Program-made: the position numbers and the translations under genes
Notes under the pieces: generated by a model
The model's database searches: none
What the model was told of the DNA's origin: nothing
The model's input: only the letters and a program-made list of their open reading frames with translations
Source: Bacteroidales bacterium
Lineage (GTDB): Bacteria; Bacteroidota; Bacteroidia; Bacteroidales; UBA4181
Length of the DNA: 33,574 nucleotides
Direction: 5' to 3'
Assembly: GCA_031265445.1 (NCBI GenBank)
Contig: JAISCQ010000109.1
Span: 1 to 33,574 of the forward strand
Part shown: piece by piece, positions 6,729-15,378 of the stretch
Layout of the letters: the number at the start of each line of letters is the position of its first letter
Position numbering within the stretch: position 1 is the first letter of the stretch

Positions 6729-7557
6729 TTTCGATAATCTGTTTCGACAACCATTTCATCACGTACTGGAAAACAACTTCGTTACCTGTGTCGTTGAGCA
6801 AGTTGTGGCGCATACCGTGCCACTGCTTGAAAGTAGTGTATTCGCCTGCATTTTGTGCAAACGATTTGCTGGCCTGGCATGAAGTAAGCGGATCGGCAGT
6901 ACCGTGCATCAGCAAAAGCGGTATATTGAGCCGGTGTTTGTTGCGGAGGATTGTCTCGCTATTGGTCCACAAGTCGGTAAAAAGCTTAATGGATATTTTC
7001 TTGTGCAACAAAGGGTCTGTTTTGGCGCTTTTGACGCAGGTTTGTGATAATTGACCGGCTTTAATGCCTGTACGCACCGTTAACCAGGGCACAACATGCG
7101 ACGCCCATTTGGCCAGTCTGATCAACAGCGGCGATGGCGGGTGCACTAATTTCGACCATGGCGACGAGGCAATAATTCCCTGCACCTTCACATTTTTGTC
7201 GATCGCATAACTTAATACGATGTGTCCGCCCATGCTGTGTCCGAATAATACGACAGGAACAGTCGGAAATTTTTTGTGCATGTTTTTGATGATCGCCCGG
7301 AGGTCGTCTTTAATTGTATTGATGGAAGCATGTCCGCGTATACCCGAAGAACGGCCGTGCCCGCGCAGGTCAAATGCCAGAACTCCAACCGACTGCAGGA
7401 CAAACCTTTCGATCCATTCATCGTAACAGCCACCGTGTTCGCCAATGCCGTGTACCATAATAATAAGCACATTCATTGAGCCGTCAGGGGTACACAGCTT
7501 CCCGTACAATTTGACGGATTTAGACCTTTTCCAACAACATTTTTCAACATGCATCAT
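6685..7557 (-). CDS. Alpha/beta hydrolase, monoacylglycerol-lipase/lysophospholipase type
   Basis: From ATG 7557 the protein has 290 residues. The fold markers are in order: an oxyanion HG (MVHGIGEHGG), RGHGRSSG, the nucleophile elbow GHSMG (Ser ~108), an acid in MHGTADPLT (Asp ~222), and a histidine in GMRHNLLND (~251). This is the Hydrolase_4 / lysophospholipase layout, and the protein is probably a cytoplasmic or membrane-associated esterase on lipid or acyl substrates. An upstream in-frame TTG at 7614 would add 19 AT-rich residues. I prefer the tandem ATGs at 7557/7554 because they sit next to a normal family N-terminus. The gene lies between an MBOAT acyltransferase and a GSCFA protein on the same strand, which suggests shared acyl or lipid chemistry. 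Confidence 0.85.
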   Translation of the reverse strand: MMHVEKCCWKRSKSVKLYGKLCTPDGSMNVLIIMVHGIGEHGGCYDEWIERFVLQSVGVLAFDLRGHGRSSGIRGHASINTIKDDLRAIIKNMHKKFPTVPVVLFGHSMGGHIVLSYAIDKNVKVQGIIASSPWSKLVHPPSPLLIRLAKWASHVVPWLTVRTGIKAGQLSQTCVKSAKTDPLLHKKISIKLFTDLWTNSETILRNKHRLNIPLLLMHGTADPLTSCQASKSFAQNAGEYTTFKQWHGMRHNLLNDTGNEVVFQYVMKWLSKQIIENGTVQNSCKMYRIA

Positions 7558-7702
7558 CTTTTCAGACAAGATCAGTTTTATATTTTTTATATTTTTATCA
7601 ATATGTATGTTCAACGATTATCAGATACCAGTTGTACATATAATACGGTCACCAATACAAAGTTTCACCCCGTAAAGTTAGCAATATTATTTAATTTGAG
7701 AC

Positions 7703-9175
7703 TCAGAACTGAAAATAAATAAATGGTTGTATGGCCGTCGACTTCATCTGGTACAATACAAAAAATAGAATAACGGCCAACAGTAACTTCCATGCAGGAT
7801 GCAGCAATATATACCATCCACGGATGTATTCCTTCCATTGGGCCGGGCACCAGTGCATCAGGAAACCAACCAGCATGACGCCGAAAACCAAATGATAGCC
7901 CATGATCATGTTACCAACCATGCTCAAGGGCGTGACGCTGAAAATACGGCCGATCATGGTAAATGCGGCCGACATATCCGTCGAGCGGAAGAATATCCAG
8001 CAAAATGCCACAAAATGGAAAGTAACAAACACACCGGGAAAAGACGGCAGAGATTTCTTATTCATTGAATCGGATGGGAAAAAACGCGTCCATCCCTTGT
8101 GTAACACCAACGCCGCACCATGTAATGCCCCCCAGAGGATAAATCGCATGTTGGCCCCGTGCCACAATCCACCCAGCAGCATGGTGATCATCAGGTTAAC
8201 ATCCGTGCGAAGTCGCCCCTTGCGGTTTCCACCCAGCGGTATGTACAAGTAATCGCGCAACCATGACGACAGCGATATATGCCACCGCCGCCAGAAATCG
8301 GCGATGTTATGCGCCTGGTAGGGCGAATTGAAATTGGCCGGCAACCTGAAACCCATCAGCAGGGCCAGCCCGATGGCAATATCGGTATAACCCGAAAAAT
8401 CGCAATAAATCTGCAATGTATAGCCATATACAGCCATCAGGTTTTCGAAGCCGGAATACAATAACGGCTGGTCAAAGACGCGGTCGACAAAGTTGATGGA
8501 AATATAGTCGGAAATAACGATCTTTTTAACCAGTCCGCAACTGATCAGGAAAAGGGCGTGCCCCATTTCCTCTTTCCGCAACTGGTATTTGCGGAACATC
8601 TGCGGAACAAACTCCGCCGCCCGCACAATAGGGCCGGCCACCAATTGCGGGAAAAACGCAAGGTAGAACCCAAAATCGAGGATATGACGTACAACAGGCG
8701 CTTTCTGTCTGTACACATCCACAATGTAGCTGATGGCCTGAAACGTGAAGAAGGAAATACCTATCGGGAGAATGATCCCGGAAATATCGAAATGAGTGCC
8801 GACAGTATTGTTACTCCATACCGCAAACAGGTTCTTCACCTCAAAGGATGTTTCCAACAGTTTGTTGATCCATCCCGTAAACAGATATGCATATTTGAAA
8901 TAAGCCAGCAGCAAGAGGTTGAAACTCACCCCGGCAATCAATATAAATCGTTTCCTCCGCCTGATACCGGCATTTGCAATACCCAATCCCACTAAATAAT
9001 TGAACAAAACCGACCATAGCAGCAATGCGAAATAGTACCCTCCGCATTTATAGTAAAAATAGGTACTGACCAAAAACAGGAATGTGTTGCGTCGGGTATT
9101 TTTCCTGTATAAAAAAGAATAAACAAGCAGCGTAATCATGAAAAATACCCAAAAGGAAGCTTGGGTAAAGATCAT
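7703..9175 (-). CDS. MBOAT-family membrane O-acyltransferase (AlgI-like)
   Basis: The 490-residue polytopic protein matches the AlgI/DltB-like MBOAT family. It starts MIFTQASFWVFF like other AlgI homologues, then shows multiple hydrophobic helices, FFPQLVAGPIVRA, YCDFSGYTDIAIGLALLMGF and the signature FWRRWHISLSSWLRDYLYIPLGGN. The invariant catalytic-type histidine sits in LLGGLWHGANMRF (His ~339), and a second conserved His lies in WGALHG. ATG 9175 fits the family; a TTG at 9217 would add 14 residues. Such enzymes move an acyl group across the membrane, usually to a polysaccharide, with an SGNH-type partner (AlgJ/AlgX, DltD). Here the only SGNH-like neighbour is the GSCFA protein two genes downstream. 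The substrate is unknown. Confidence 0.9.
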   Translation of the reverse strand: MIFTQASFWVFFMITLLVYSFLYRKNTRRNTFLFLVSTYFYYKCGGYYFALLLWSVLFNYLVGLGIANAGIRRRKRFILIAGVSFNLLLLAYFKYAYLFTGWINKLLETSFEVKNLFAVWSNNTVGTHFDISGIILPIGISFFTFQAISYIVDVYRQKAPVVRHILDFGFYLAFFPQLVAGPIVRAAEFVPQMFRKYQLRKEEMGHALFLISCGLVKKIVISDYISINFVDRVFDQPLLYSGFENLMAVYGYTLQIYCDFSGYTDIAIGLALLMGFRLPANFNSPYQAHNIADFWRRWHISLSSWLRDYLYIPLGGNRKGRLRTDVNLMITMLLGGLWHGANMRFILWGALHGAALVLHKGWTRFFPSDSMNKKSLPSFPGVFVTFHFVAFCWIFFRSTDMSAAFTMIGRIFSVTPLSMVGNMIMGYHLVFGVMLVGFLMHWCPAQWKEYIRGWYILLHPAWKLLLAVILFFVLYQMKSTAIQPFIYFQF

Positions 9176-9274
9176 AGGATTATTTTCCGAGTATTTGAAC
9201 AGTTCTAAAATCTTCAAATGTCGTTGATTTTCATATATGGGCGATAAAAGCGGAAATGTTTCTTTTTAAAATAG

Positions 9275-9317
9275 CCGCCACCCACAGTTGAATTGTAAAT
9301 TCAGCCATGAGTGGCGG
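9275..9317. terminator. Long hairpin between HU/SPOR gene and MBOAT gene
   Basis: The outer arms CCGCCAC (9275-9281) and GTGGCGG (9311-9317) enclose a second stem, TGAATT / AATTCA, with a GTA loop on the plus strand. Read on the minus strand it follows the stop of the HU/SPOR gene by 34 bases and is followed by a TATTTT run. This fits an intrinsic terminator for that gene. The plus-strand side also ends in a T-run (CTTTTTG). Confidence 0.7.
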
Positions 9318-9350
9318 TATCTTTTTGATAACTGCAGGACAAAAGGAGAT

Positions 9351-10625
9351 CTACCTCCTTGCAACCCATACTTTCTCGTAATAAGGCTTCGATTTCATTT
9401 GGTTGGCCTGCCTGATCGCTTCTGCTTTATTGTCGAAGCTGGCTACCGAAATCCTGTACCGCTGGTTGCCTGCATCAACAATCTCGGAATCGATGCCCGC
9501 TGCCTGCAACTCTTTTCCGTATGCTTCGGCTGCCGAATATGTGGCAAAGCTACCTATGATCAGCACATAAGCGCCGCTGCCCACGCTACTCTGCGATTGG
9601 GAAAAAGTTACCGATTCGGCGGCTTTAGGGGCTGACGGCTCGGTTGCCGGCTTCGATTGAGACGGAGAAGTCGAAGGAGCTGCTGTGCCGGCCGGATTCA
9701 GGGCGTTCTTTTTGTCGGTAGCATCATCCAGAGTTAGCGCTACCTCGGAGTTGAGCGTATCTGCTTCCGTTTCATCGGCATATAAAGGCTTCTCCTCATT
9801 GTCCGGAGTAGTCGTATTGAATGCAGTATCATTCGATGCAAACATATTTGAATCGAATAATGACGTAACCTTCGGGTAAACGATCGGGTAAGCGAAATAT
9901 CCGGCAACACCCAAGGCTACGGCAGCAAGCATGATCCACAACACCTTCAGGTTAGGATGACCGGTTTTTATTTGCTCCTGTCGCTTTTTGGGCGGAGGCG
10001 TCGTTCTTGCCGGACGGGCAGTCTGCACAGGCTTCTCTGCCGCCGGACGCCGGCGTTCCGTATTTTCACGGAGGCGGGTTCTGTCAACGGCATCGAACAG
10101 GCTTCCTTCGGATTCGAATTTGGCATCCGGTTCCTGCACAGGTTCCGATACAGTCGGTCTCGGGGTGACGGGGGTGTATGGCGCCGCGGCGGTAAGATCA
10201 GGCTGAGGGCGTTGGGCTGCGTCGCCCGGGATATATGCATCACCAAGCCCATAATTGTCCTTAAAAAAATTGGCATCAGGTATGAATACAATGCCATATT
10301 CATTCAGCAAAAATATACCGAATTCGTCAAAAGTGATCTTTCTTTCGAGCAATAACTTGTGTATAAAGAAACGCTGGTAAAAGTCCCGCACCTCTTTGGC
10401 AGCCTGCTCCACGGAAATATTCTTCTTTTTCGCTATATAGAGTGTCAGGACATTATCATCCCTGGTGTTTTCACTATCAAGCTCTACCGTTTTAACGGGA
10501 GGAATAACAATACCATCCTTGATTTCGGAAGGCTTGTTAACGATGGTAAAACAGCCCAGATCCGGAACAATCACGGATGTGTTGTATTCCATCAAATAAT
10601 CGTAGATATATTTAGTTATGTCCAC
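9351..10625 (-). CDS. HU/CCDC81-like and SPOR domain membrane protein
   Basis: The protein has 424 residues. Residues 1-~125 match the paired bacterial HU-CCDC81 domains (start MDITKYIYDYLMEYNTSVIVP, then FFIHKLLLERKITFDEFGIF). A Pro/Ala/Thr-rich linker follows, then a single membrane helix (~228-250, LWIMLAAVALGVAGYFAYPIVY). A second low-complexity linker leads to a C-terminal SPOR domain (~350-424, YVLIIGSFATYSAAEAYGKEL, ending YYEKVWVARR). SPOR domains bind denuded peptidoglycan glycans, which suggests a periplasmic role in cell division or envelope remodelling with the HU-like part in the cytoplasm. The start codon is GTG, with an AT-rich leader and no Shine-Dalgarno. A hairpin terminator follows it. 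Confidence 0.88.
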   Translation of the reverse strand: MDITKYIYDYLMEYNTSVIVPDLGCFTIVNKPSEIKDGIVIPPVKTVELDSENTRDDNVLTLYIAKKKNISVEQAAKEVRDFYQRFFIHKLLLERKITFDEFGIFLLNEYGIVFIPDANFFKDNYGLGDAYIPGDAAQRPQPDLTAAAPYTPVTPRPTVSEPVQEPDAKFESEGSLFDAVDRTRLRENTERRRPAAEKPVQTARPARTTPPPKKRQEQIKTGHPNLKVLWIMLAAVALGVAGYFAYPIVYPKVTSLFDSNMFASNDTAFNTTTPDNEEKPLYADETEADTLNSEVALTLDDATDKKNALNPAGTAAPSTSPSQSKPATEPSAPKAAESVTFSQSQSSVGSGAYVLIIGSFATYSAAEAYGKELQAAGIDSEIVDAGNQRYRISVASFDNKAEAIRQANQMKSKPYYEKVWVARR

Positions 10626-10711
10626 AATAAAAAATCTATACGTTATAAAAATACTACTATTGCAACATTTGATGTTTGTATACTCAAACCCTGTTTAGCA
10701 CAACCTCATGG

Positions 10712-10754
10712 GCATTTATACGCATCTAACAAAAAAATGTTGCATTTATACGCA
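10712..10754. repeat. Pair of 13-bp direct repeats spaced 30 bp
   Basis: GCATTTATACGCA occurs at 10712-10724 and again at 10742-10754. The copies are exactly 30 bp apart start to start, close to three helical turns. They lie just after the lptB stop and about 90-130 bp upstream of the minus-strand HU/SPOR start. The geometry fits a two-site operator, but no regulator is known. Confidence 0.6.
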
Positions 10755-10759
10755 AAAAA

Positions 10760-11494
10760 TTATTCATCATACCTGCGCAATTCGAATTTTTCACCCAGGT
10801 ACAACTTTCGTACTTGCTTGTCATCGGCCAGTTCCTGTGCGGTTCCGGCTTTGAAAATCTTCCCTTCAATAAGCAGATAGGCGCGATCGGTAATCGAAAG
10901 GGTTTCATGTACGTTATGGTCGGTGATCAAAATTCCGATATTTTTCTTTTTCAGGTTGGAGATGATGAACTGGATGTCTTCCACGGCAATAGGGTCTACT
11001 CCTGCGAAAGGCTCGTCCAGGAGAATGAATTTCGGATCGATGGCCAGGGCGCGGGCTATTTCCGTACGGCGGCGTTCGCCTCCCGACAGTTGTATCCCCA
11101 GGCTCTTGCGTATTTTGGTGAGGCCGAATTCCTGCAACAAATGTTCCGTGCGTTCACGTTGTTCGGCTTTTGGCAGATTGGTCATTTCCAGCACCGAACG
11201 GATATTGTCTTCCACGCTCAGTTTCCTGAATACGGAAGCCTCCTGCGCAAGGTAGCCGATTCCTTTTTGCGCGCGCCGGTATACAGGTTCCTTGGTAATT
11301 TCGGCATCATCCAAGAATATTTTTCCTTCATTGGGCGTGATCAGTCCTACAATCATGTAGAACGACGTTGTCTTTCCGGCGCCGTTGGGCCCGAGCAGCC
11401 CCACGATTTCGCCCTGAGATACATCTACCGATACGTCCTTCACCACTGTCCGGCTGCGGTACTTTTTTACCAGATTTTCCGTACGGAGTATCAT
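10760..11494 (-). CDS. lptB: LPS export ABC transporter ATP-binding protein LptB
   Basis: The 244-residue protein has all ABC ATPase motifs: Walker [10 protein letters not shown] (35-43), Q-loop YLAQEASVF (~81-89), signature LSGGE (136-140), Walker B ILLDE (157-161) and the switch His in ITDHNVHET. The pattern [22 protein letters not shown] and the [16 protein letters not shown] segment are typical of LptB rather than amino-acid transporters. LptB powers the LptFG extractor that moves lipopolysaccharide from the inner membrane to the Lpt bridge. Length fits the family (about 240). It lies 97 bp downstream of thrC on the same strand, with a possible 26-codon ORF between. Confidence 0.95.
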   Translation of the reverse strand: MILRTENLVKKYRSRTVVKDVSVDVSQGEIVGLLGPNGAGKTTSFYMIVGLITPNEGKIFLDDAEITKEPVYRRAQKGIGYLAQEASVFRKLSVEDNIRSVLEMTNLPKAEQRERTEHLLQEFGLTKIRKSLGIQLSGGERRRTEIARALAIDPKFILLDEPFAGVDPIAVEDIQFIISNLKKKNIGILITDHNVHETLSITDRAYLLIEGKIFKAGTAQELADDKQVRKLYLGEKFELRRYDE

Positions 11495-11514
11495 TGACTG
11501 TTTTTGATTTTCAA

Positions 11515-11595
11515 TTATTGATTATTTTCCACAAAGACATTACGTTTGATGATGTTTTCGTGTTCTTTTTTGACGTTTAACAGATCGCTTTTCAT
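11515..11595 (-). CDS. Possible 26-residue ORF overlapping the thrC stop
   Basis: The ATG at 11595-11593 overlaps the thrC TGA (ATGA arrangement). The frame runs 26 codons to TAA at 11517-11515, 20 bases before the lptB start. The peptide ([20 protein letters not shown], then FVENNQ) is charged and probably helical, with no recognised family. The start overlap is typical of coupled genes, but a chance ORF of this length is easy. Low confidence. Confidence 0.25.
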   Translation of the reverse strand: MKSDLLNVKKEHENIIKRNVFVENNQ

Positions 11596-12896
11596 CGCTT
11601 CTCACTATTTAAATAATTTTTCAACGCATCGAATGTTGCCGGCAATTCCACGGTTTGTTTTTTCCCGTCGGCAAAACGCGCCAGATTGGGAGGCAGGGCA
11701 ACGTCTTCGCCCGTTGCGTTCTTAACTGCTTCGGTAAATTTTGCCGGATGCGCCGTCTCGATAAAAAAGCCCGTTTCCGAGGGATGACCATCCAGGTAAC
11801 TCTTCAACGCCCGGTAACCGATTGCTCCATGCGGATCGAGCAGGTATTTGCGGTTTGCATACACCTCCTTGATGGTAGCGAGTATTTGGCGGTCGGTACA
11901 CACAAAGCCTTCCACATCACTCGAAATGTCCTGGTGCGAATGGTCGTATAGCTCGGCTATACGCGCAAAGTTGCTCGGTTTACCCACATCCATGGCGTTG
12001 GCGATGGTAGCCACAGACGAACGCGGGTTAAACCGACCGGTTTGCAAGTATTGGGGCACTATATCGTTGATATTGGTGGCGGCGATAAAATGAACGATGG
12101 GTAACCCCAGCCGTTTGGCGATCAACCCGGCACAGATGTTACCGAAATTGCCGCTGGGTACCGCGCAGACAATGTCGTCAGCGCTGCGTCCCATTTGGGC
12201 GACTCCCCAGAAATAGTAAAACGACTGTGGCAACAGCCTCGCCCAGTTGATGGAATTGGCCGAAGTAAGCTTCATGCGCCGGTTCAGTTCTTCGTCGGCG
12301 AAAGCCCGCTTTACCATTGCCTGACAATCATCAAAAGTTCCCTCCACCTCGATAGCGGTGATGTTTTCGCCTAAAGTGGTGAACTGTTTTTCCTGAATGG
12401 AGCTTACCAAACCTTTGGGATACAACACAAATACCCGAATGCCGGGCAGTTTGTAAAACCCGTTGGCAACGGCGCTTCCCGTGTCGCCCGACGTAGCCGC
12501 CAGCACATTCAGTTCCTGCCGGTCGCGGCTGGTAAAATATCCCAGCAGGCGCGCCATAAACCGGGCGCCTATATCCTTAAACGCCATCGTAGGCCCATGA
12601 AACAATTCGAGTGTATATAATTTATCGTGAATATGCACCAGAGGAACAGGGAAATCGAGCGTGTCGCATATCATGCGCTTCAAATCGCCGGTCGGTACGT
12701 CGCCGCCCAGAAAATGAACGGCAACTTCCAGTGCGATTTCCTGCAAATCCATGTCGTACATGCGCTTGAAGAAGTCGTCGCCAAGACGGCCTGTCTGTTC
12801 GGGCATATAAAGTCCGCCATCGGGCGCCAACCCTCTGGTCACTGCTTCCTGAAGCGATGCCGCAGGCGCTTTTTTACTGGTGCTATGGTATAACAT
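11592..12896 (-). CDS. thrC: Threonine synthase
   Basis: The 434-residue PLP enzyme converts O-phosphohomoserine to threonine and phosphate, the last step of threonine synthesis. Its N-terminus (MLYHSTSKKAPAASLQEAV, then GLAPDGGLYMPE) and the HGPTMAFKDIGARF motif with the PLP lysine (Lys107) identify the bacterial/yeast-type enzyme. LAATSGDTGSAV and VPSGNFGNICAG further support it. Length agrees with the family (about 430-440). A promoter with a good -7 box lies directly upstream on the same strand. In related genomes thrC often follows thrA and a phosphoglycerate mutase; here it stands alone next to lptB. Confidence 0.96.
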   Translation of the reverse strand: MLYHSTSKKAPAASLQEAVTRGLAPDGGLYMPEQTGRLGDDFFKRMYDMDLQEIALEVAVHFLGGDVPTGDLKRMICDTLDFPVPLVHIHDKLYTLELFHGPTMAFKDIGARFMARLLGYFTSRDRQELNVLAATSGDTGSAVANGFYKLPGIRVFVLYPKGLVSSIQEKQFTTLGENITAIEVEGTFDDCQAMVKRAFADEELNRRMKLTSANSINWARLLPQSFYYFWGVAQMGRSADDIVCAVPSGNFGNICAGLIAKRLGLPIVHFIAATNINDIVPQYLQTGRFNPRSSVATIANAMDVGKPSNFARIAELYDHSHQDISSDVEGFVCTDRQILATIKEVYANRKYLLDPHGAIGYRALKSYLDGHPSETGFFIETAHPAKFTEAVKNATGEDVALPPNLARFADGKKQTVELPATFDALKNYLNSEKR

Positions 12897-12914
12897 TTAC
12901 GATCGTTTAGCTTA

Positions 12915-12922
12915 CAAAAATA
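12915..12922 (-). promoter_or_regulatory. -7 promoter element of thrC (TATTTTTG)
   Basis: On the minus strand TATTTTTG matches the Bacteroidota TAnnTTTG box exactly. It lies 18 bp upstream of the thrC ATG, which would give a very short leader. A T-rich stretch 18-20 bp further upstream stands in for the -33 TTTG. Confidence 0.6.
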
Positions 12923-13156
12923 TATCTTTTTTTCTGAACCATAAAAAATCCCCTAAAACGCATCCGGCAAATGAATGTCCGCGAAAAATCGAAGGAGAAA
13001 GACTTTCAATTAAAAGCAAAATACGATCAGACGTTGGAACCCATGGACACATGGATTTCATGTACTCCACGTTTTTCCGGGCGTTACGCCGGGTGAGAAA
13101 CAGATCGCGGCGGGTATGTTTCCGTTTTCGAAACTCCGGTGAAAAGGTCTGACGGG

Positions 13157-13927
13157 TTATTTTTTATTAAAGTCTCTCATCTTGATGGCAGTCAGCACAT
13201 TTTTCGTATGCCGGGGAAAATCGCCGTTCATCATCCACGGGTAATATGACGGGTCTTTGGCTAAAACAGAAACAACCGTCTGGCCTTTGTATTTGCCGAA
13301 ATTGAAAATCTCTTCGTCCTTATCGTTATACACAATGCGACCGACAAAATCGACAGTACGCGAATGTGCCGAATATTCGGACAATTTGTCGACGTTGTTC
13401 TGCAAATCGGGATACATATCCAATTGCGCCTGTAACACCTCGTAGGTAGCGCGTGTGTCGGCTTCGGCGCTATGGGCGTTTTCCAGTTCTTTATTGCAGT
13501 AAAACCGGTAGGCGGCGCTCAGTGTCCGTTGTTCCTTTTTGTAGAAGATCACCTGTACGTCGATGAATTTATGCTTTTTCAAGTCAAAATCGATATTGGC
13601 GCGGAGGAATTCTTCGGCAAGCAACGGCAGGTCGAACTTGTTGGAGCTATATCCTGCGAAATCGCATCCTTTGAAGCTACGTACCAGCGTTTCGGCAATC
13701 TCATTGAAGGTGGGAGCATCTTTGATATCTTCGTCGCTGATGCCATGGATGGCTGTTGTTTCCTGAGGGATAGGTCTGACGGGGTTCACTCGGAAAGTTT
13801 TGGCCTCTTCGCGCTGGTCGGGATAAATTTTCAAGTAGGAAATTTCGACAATACGGTCCGAAGCAATGTTCATTCCGGTCGCTTCGAGGTCGAAGAAGAT
13901 CAATGGGGTTTTCAGATTCAGTTTCAT
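13157..13927 (-). CDS. DEDDh 3'-5' exonuclease (DNA polymerase III epsilon/DnaQ-like)
   Basis: From ATG 13927 (MKLNLKTPLIFFDLEATG) the protein has 256 residues. DEDDh residues are visible: Asp13 and Glu15 in FFDLEATG, an Asp in the SSNKFDLPLL block, and His plus Asp in HSAEADTRATYEVL. The C-terminal ~70 residues (GRIVYNDKDEEIFNFGKYKG, then WMMNGDFPRHTKN) form an extra domain usual in Bacteroidota members. It probably proofreads or processes DNA ends. The gene lies 90 bp downstream of dnaN on the same strand, an order also familiar in Bacteroides. An in-frame ATG at 13972 would add 15 residues unlike the family start, so I rejected it. Confidence 0.9.
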   Translation of the reverse strand: MKLNLKTPLIFFDLEATGMNIASDRIVEISYLKIYPDQREEAKTFRVNPVRPIPQETTAIHGISDEDIKDAPTFNEIAETLVRSFKGCDFAGYSSNKFDLPLLAEEFLRANIDFDLKKHKFIDVQVIFYKKEQRTLSAAYRFYCNKELENAHSAEADTRATYEVLQAQLDMYPDLQNNVDKLSEYSAHSRTVDFVGRIVYNDKDEEIFNFGKYKGQTVVSVLAKDPSYYPWMMNGDFPRHTKNVLTAIKMRDFNKK

Positions 13928-14017
13928 GATTCGGAAACAAAAGGAGGTTAGAGATGATAAAAGAAGAGGCAAAAGGCAAGAACATGGATATCACCTTTTA
14001 CCTCTTATCCTTAATGA

Positions 14018-15148
14018 TTATTCGGCAACAGTCATCGGCATGATGAGCATCAGCACATCTTCGCCCTCAATGTCGGTCTGTACGGGCAACACGAGACTGG
14101 CGCGCGACGGATCGGACATTTCGAGGCTGATGTCGGTCGACGACAGGTTGGCCAGTATTTCCGCCAGGAAATTCGCCTTGAACCCGATGTTCATGTTATC
14201 ACCGTCATACTGGCATTTCAGGGTTTCGTGCCCTGCAATGGAGAAGTCGATATCCTGCGCAAAAATGATGATCTGGTTGCCTTTCAGTTCTATCTTCACC
14301 AGGTTGGTTGCCTGGTTGGTGAACATGGACACACGACGCAACGAGCCGAGAAATTCCACACGGTCGATGATCATCCTGTTGGGGTTTTCCACCGGGATCA
14401 CCGAGTTATAGGCCGGATACATGCCTTCCACCAGGCGGCACACCATAACATATTCCGAAAGCCGGAACATGGCGTTTTTATCGTCAAACGAAATTTCCAC
14501 ATCGCCCTGCTCCTTGGCCAATACGGTACGCAGGAGCCCTGCCGGCTTTTTGGGAAGGATAAATGAGCCGTCCCTGTCGGCTTTTACATCGGTGCGGCGG
14601 TAACGTACCAGCATGTGCGAGTCGGATGCCACAAAGGTGATGTTTTCGGGAGTCATTTCCACAAAGATGCCGTTCATCACCGGGCGTAATTCGTCTTCGC
14701 CCGTTGCAAAGATCGTTTTGCTGATACCTTGCAACACTACATCGGCCGGCACGCGCAAAGGAAAAACCAAGTCCTGCTTGAGGGCGGGCAGTTGCGGGAA
14801 ATCCTCCCAGTCGTAACCCATGATGTTCGATTCGCCGGTTTCGGAATTGATCCGGACGGAGAAATTTTCAGTGGAAATATCGAAACTCAACGGTTGTTCC
14901 GAAAACTTGCTCAGGTACTCGGTGAGAAATTTGGCAGGGACAGCAACAGCGCCTTCTTCGGATACATTGTCAAGTTTTATCCGTGTGATCAGCGTGGTTT
15001 CCAGGTCCGAAGCCGTTATTTCCAAAGTATTGCCTTCGAGCTTGAACAGAAAATTGTCAAGGATAGGCAGGGTGTTTTTGTTGTTGATAACCTTGCTGAT
15101 AGCCTGCAAATGGCCCAGCAATTCGGTACTTGATACGACAAACTTCAT
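14018..15148 (-). CDS. dnaN: DNA polymerase III subunit beta (sliding clamp)
   Basis: From ATG 15148 (MKFVVSSTELLGHLQAISKV) the clamp has 376 residues, the normal length. Characteristic blocks are NTLPILDNFLFKLEGNTLEI, ASDLETTL, TGEDELRPVMNGIF and ASDSHMLVRY. The C-terminus ends LVLPVQTDIEGEDVLMLIMPM, the segment lining the client-binding pocket. It forms the ring that tethers polymerase to DNA. An in-frame ATG at 15187 would add 13 residues not found in the family. The gene diverges from trmB across a 230-bp AT-rich gap. A minus-strand near-match to the -7 box (TAATATTG) is the likely promoter. Confidence 0.96.
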   Translation of the reverse strand: MKFVVSSTELLGHLQAISKVINNKNTLPILDNFLFKLEGNTLEITASDLETTLITRIKLDNVSEEGAVAVPAKFLTEYLSKFSEQPLSFDISTENFSVRINSETGESNIMGYDWEDFPQLPALKQDLVFPLRVPADVVLQGISKTIFATGEDELRPVMNGIFVEMTPENITFVASDSHMLVRYRRTDVKADRDGSFILPKKPAGLLRTVLAKEQGDVEISFDDKNAMFRLSEYVMVCRLVEGMYPAYNSVIPVENPNRMIIDRVEFLGSLRRVSMFTNQATNLVKIELKGNQIIIFAQDIDFSIAGHETLKCQYDGDNMNIGFKANFLAEILANLSSTDISLEMSDPSRASLVLPVQTDIEGEDVLMLIMPMTVAE

Positions 15149-15342
15149 TCTTAGTATATTTTGATGATAAAGATTACTTGTTTTCAATAAGATAACCCCC
15201 GAAAACGAGAAGGCAATATTACGAATAATTTTTGACTTTTTGTCTTTAAATTTTTTGATTTTTGTGCCGTCGCTTTGTAGCTCTCTGTATCCCTGCTGCG
15301 AAACGTTCAGCGGAGGCAGTGTGGTATTTCGATAAAACTATG

Positions 15343-15350
15343 TATTTTTG
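15343..15350 (+). promoter_or_regulatory. -7 promoter element of trmB (TATTTTTG)
   Basis: It matches TAnnTTTG exactly and lies 28 bp upstream of the trmB GTG start. The -33 region (TGTG at 15320-15323, spacing 19) is only a partial match. Confidence 0.6.
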
Positions 15351-15378
15351 CCGCAAACATTAATATATATCTAAGCCC

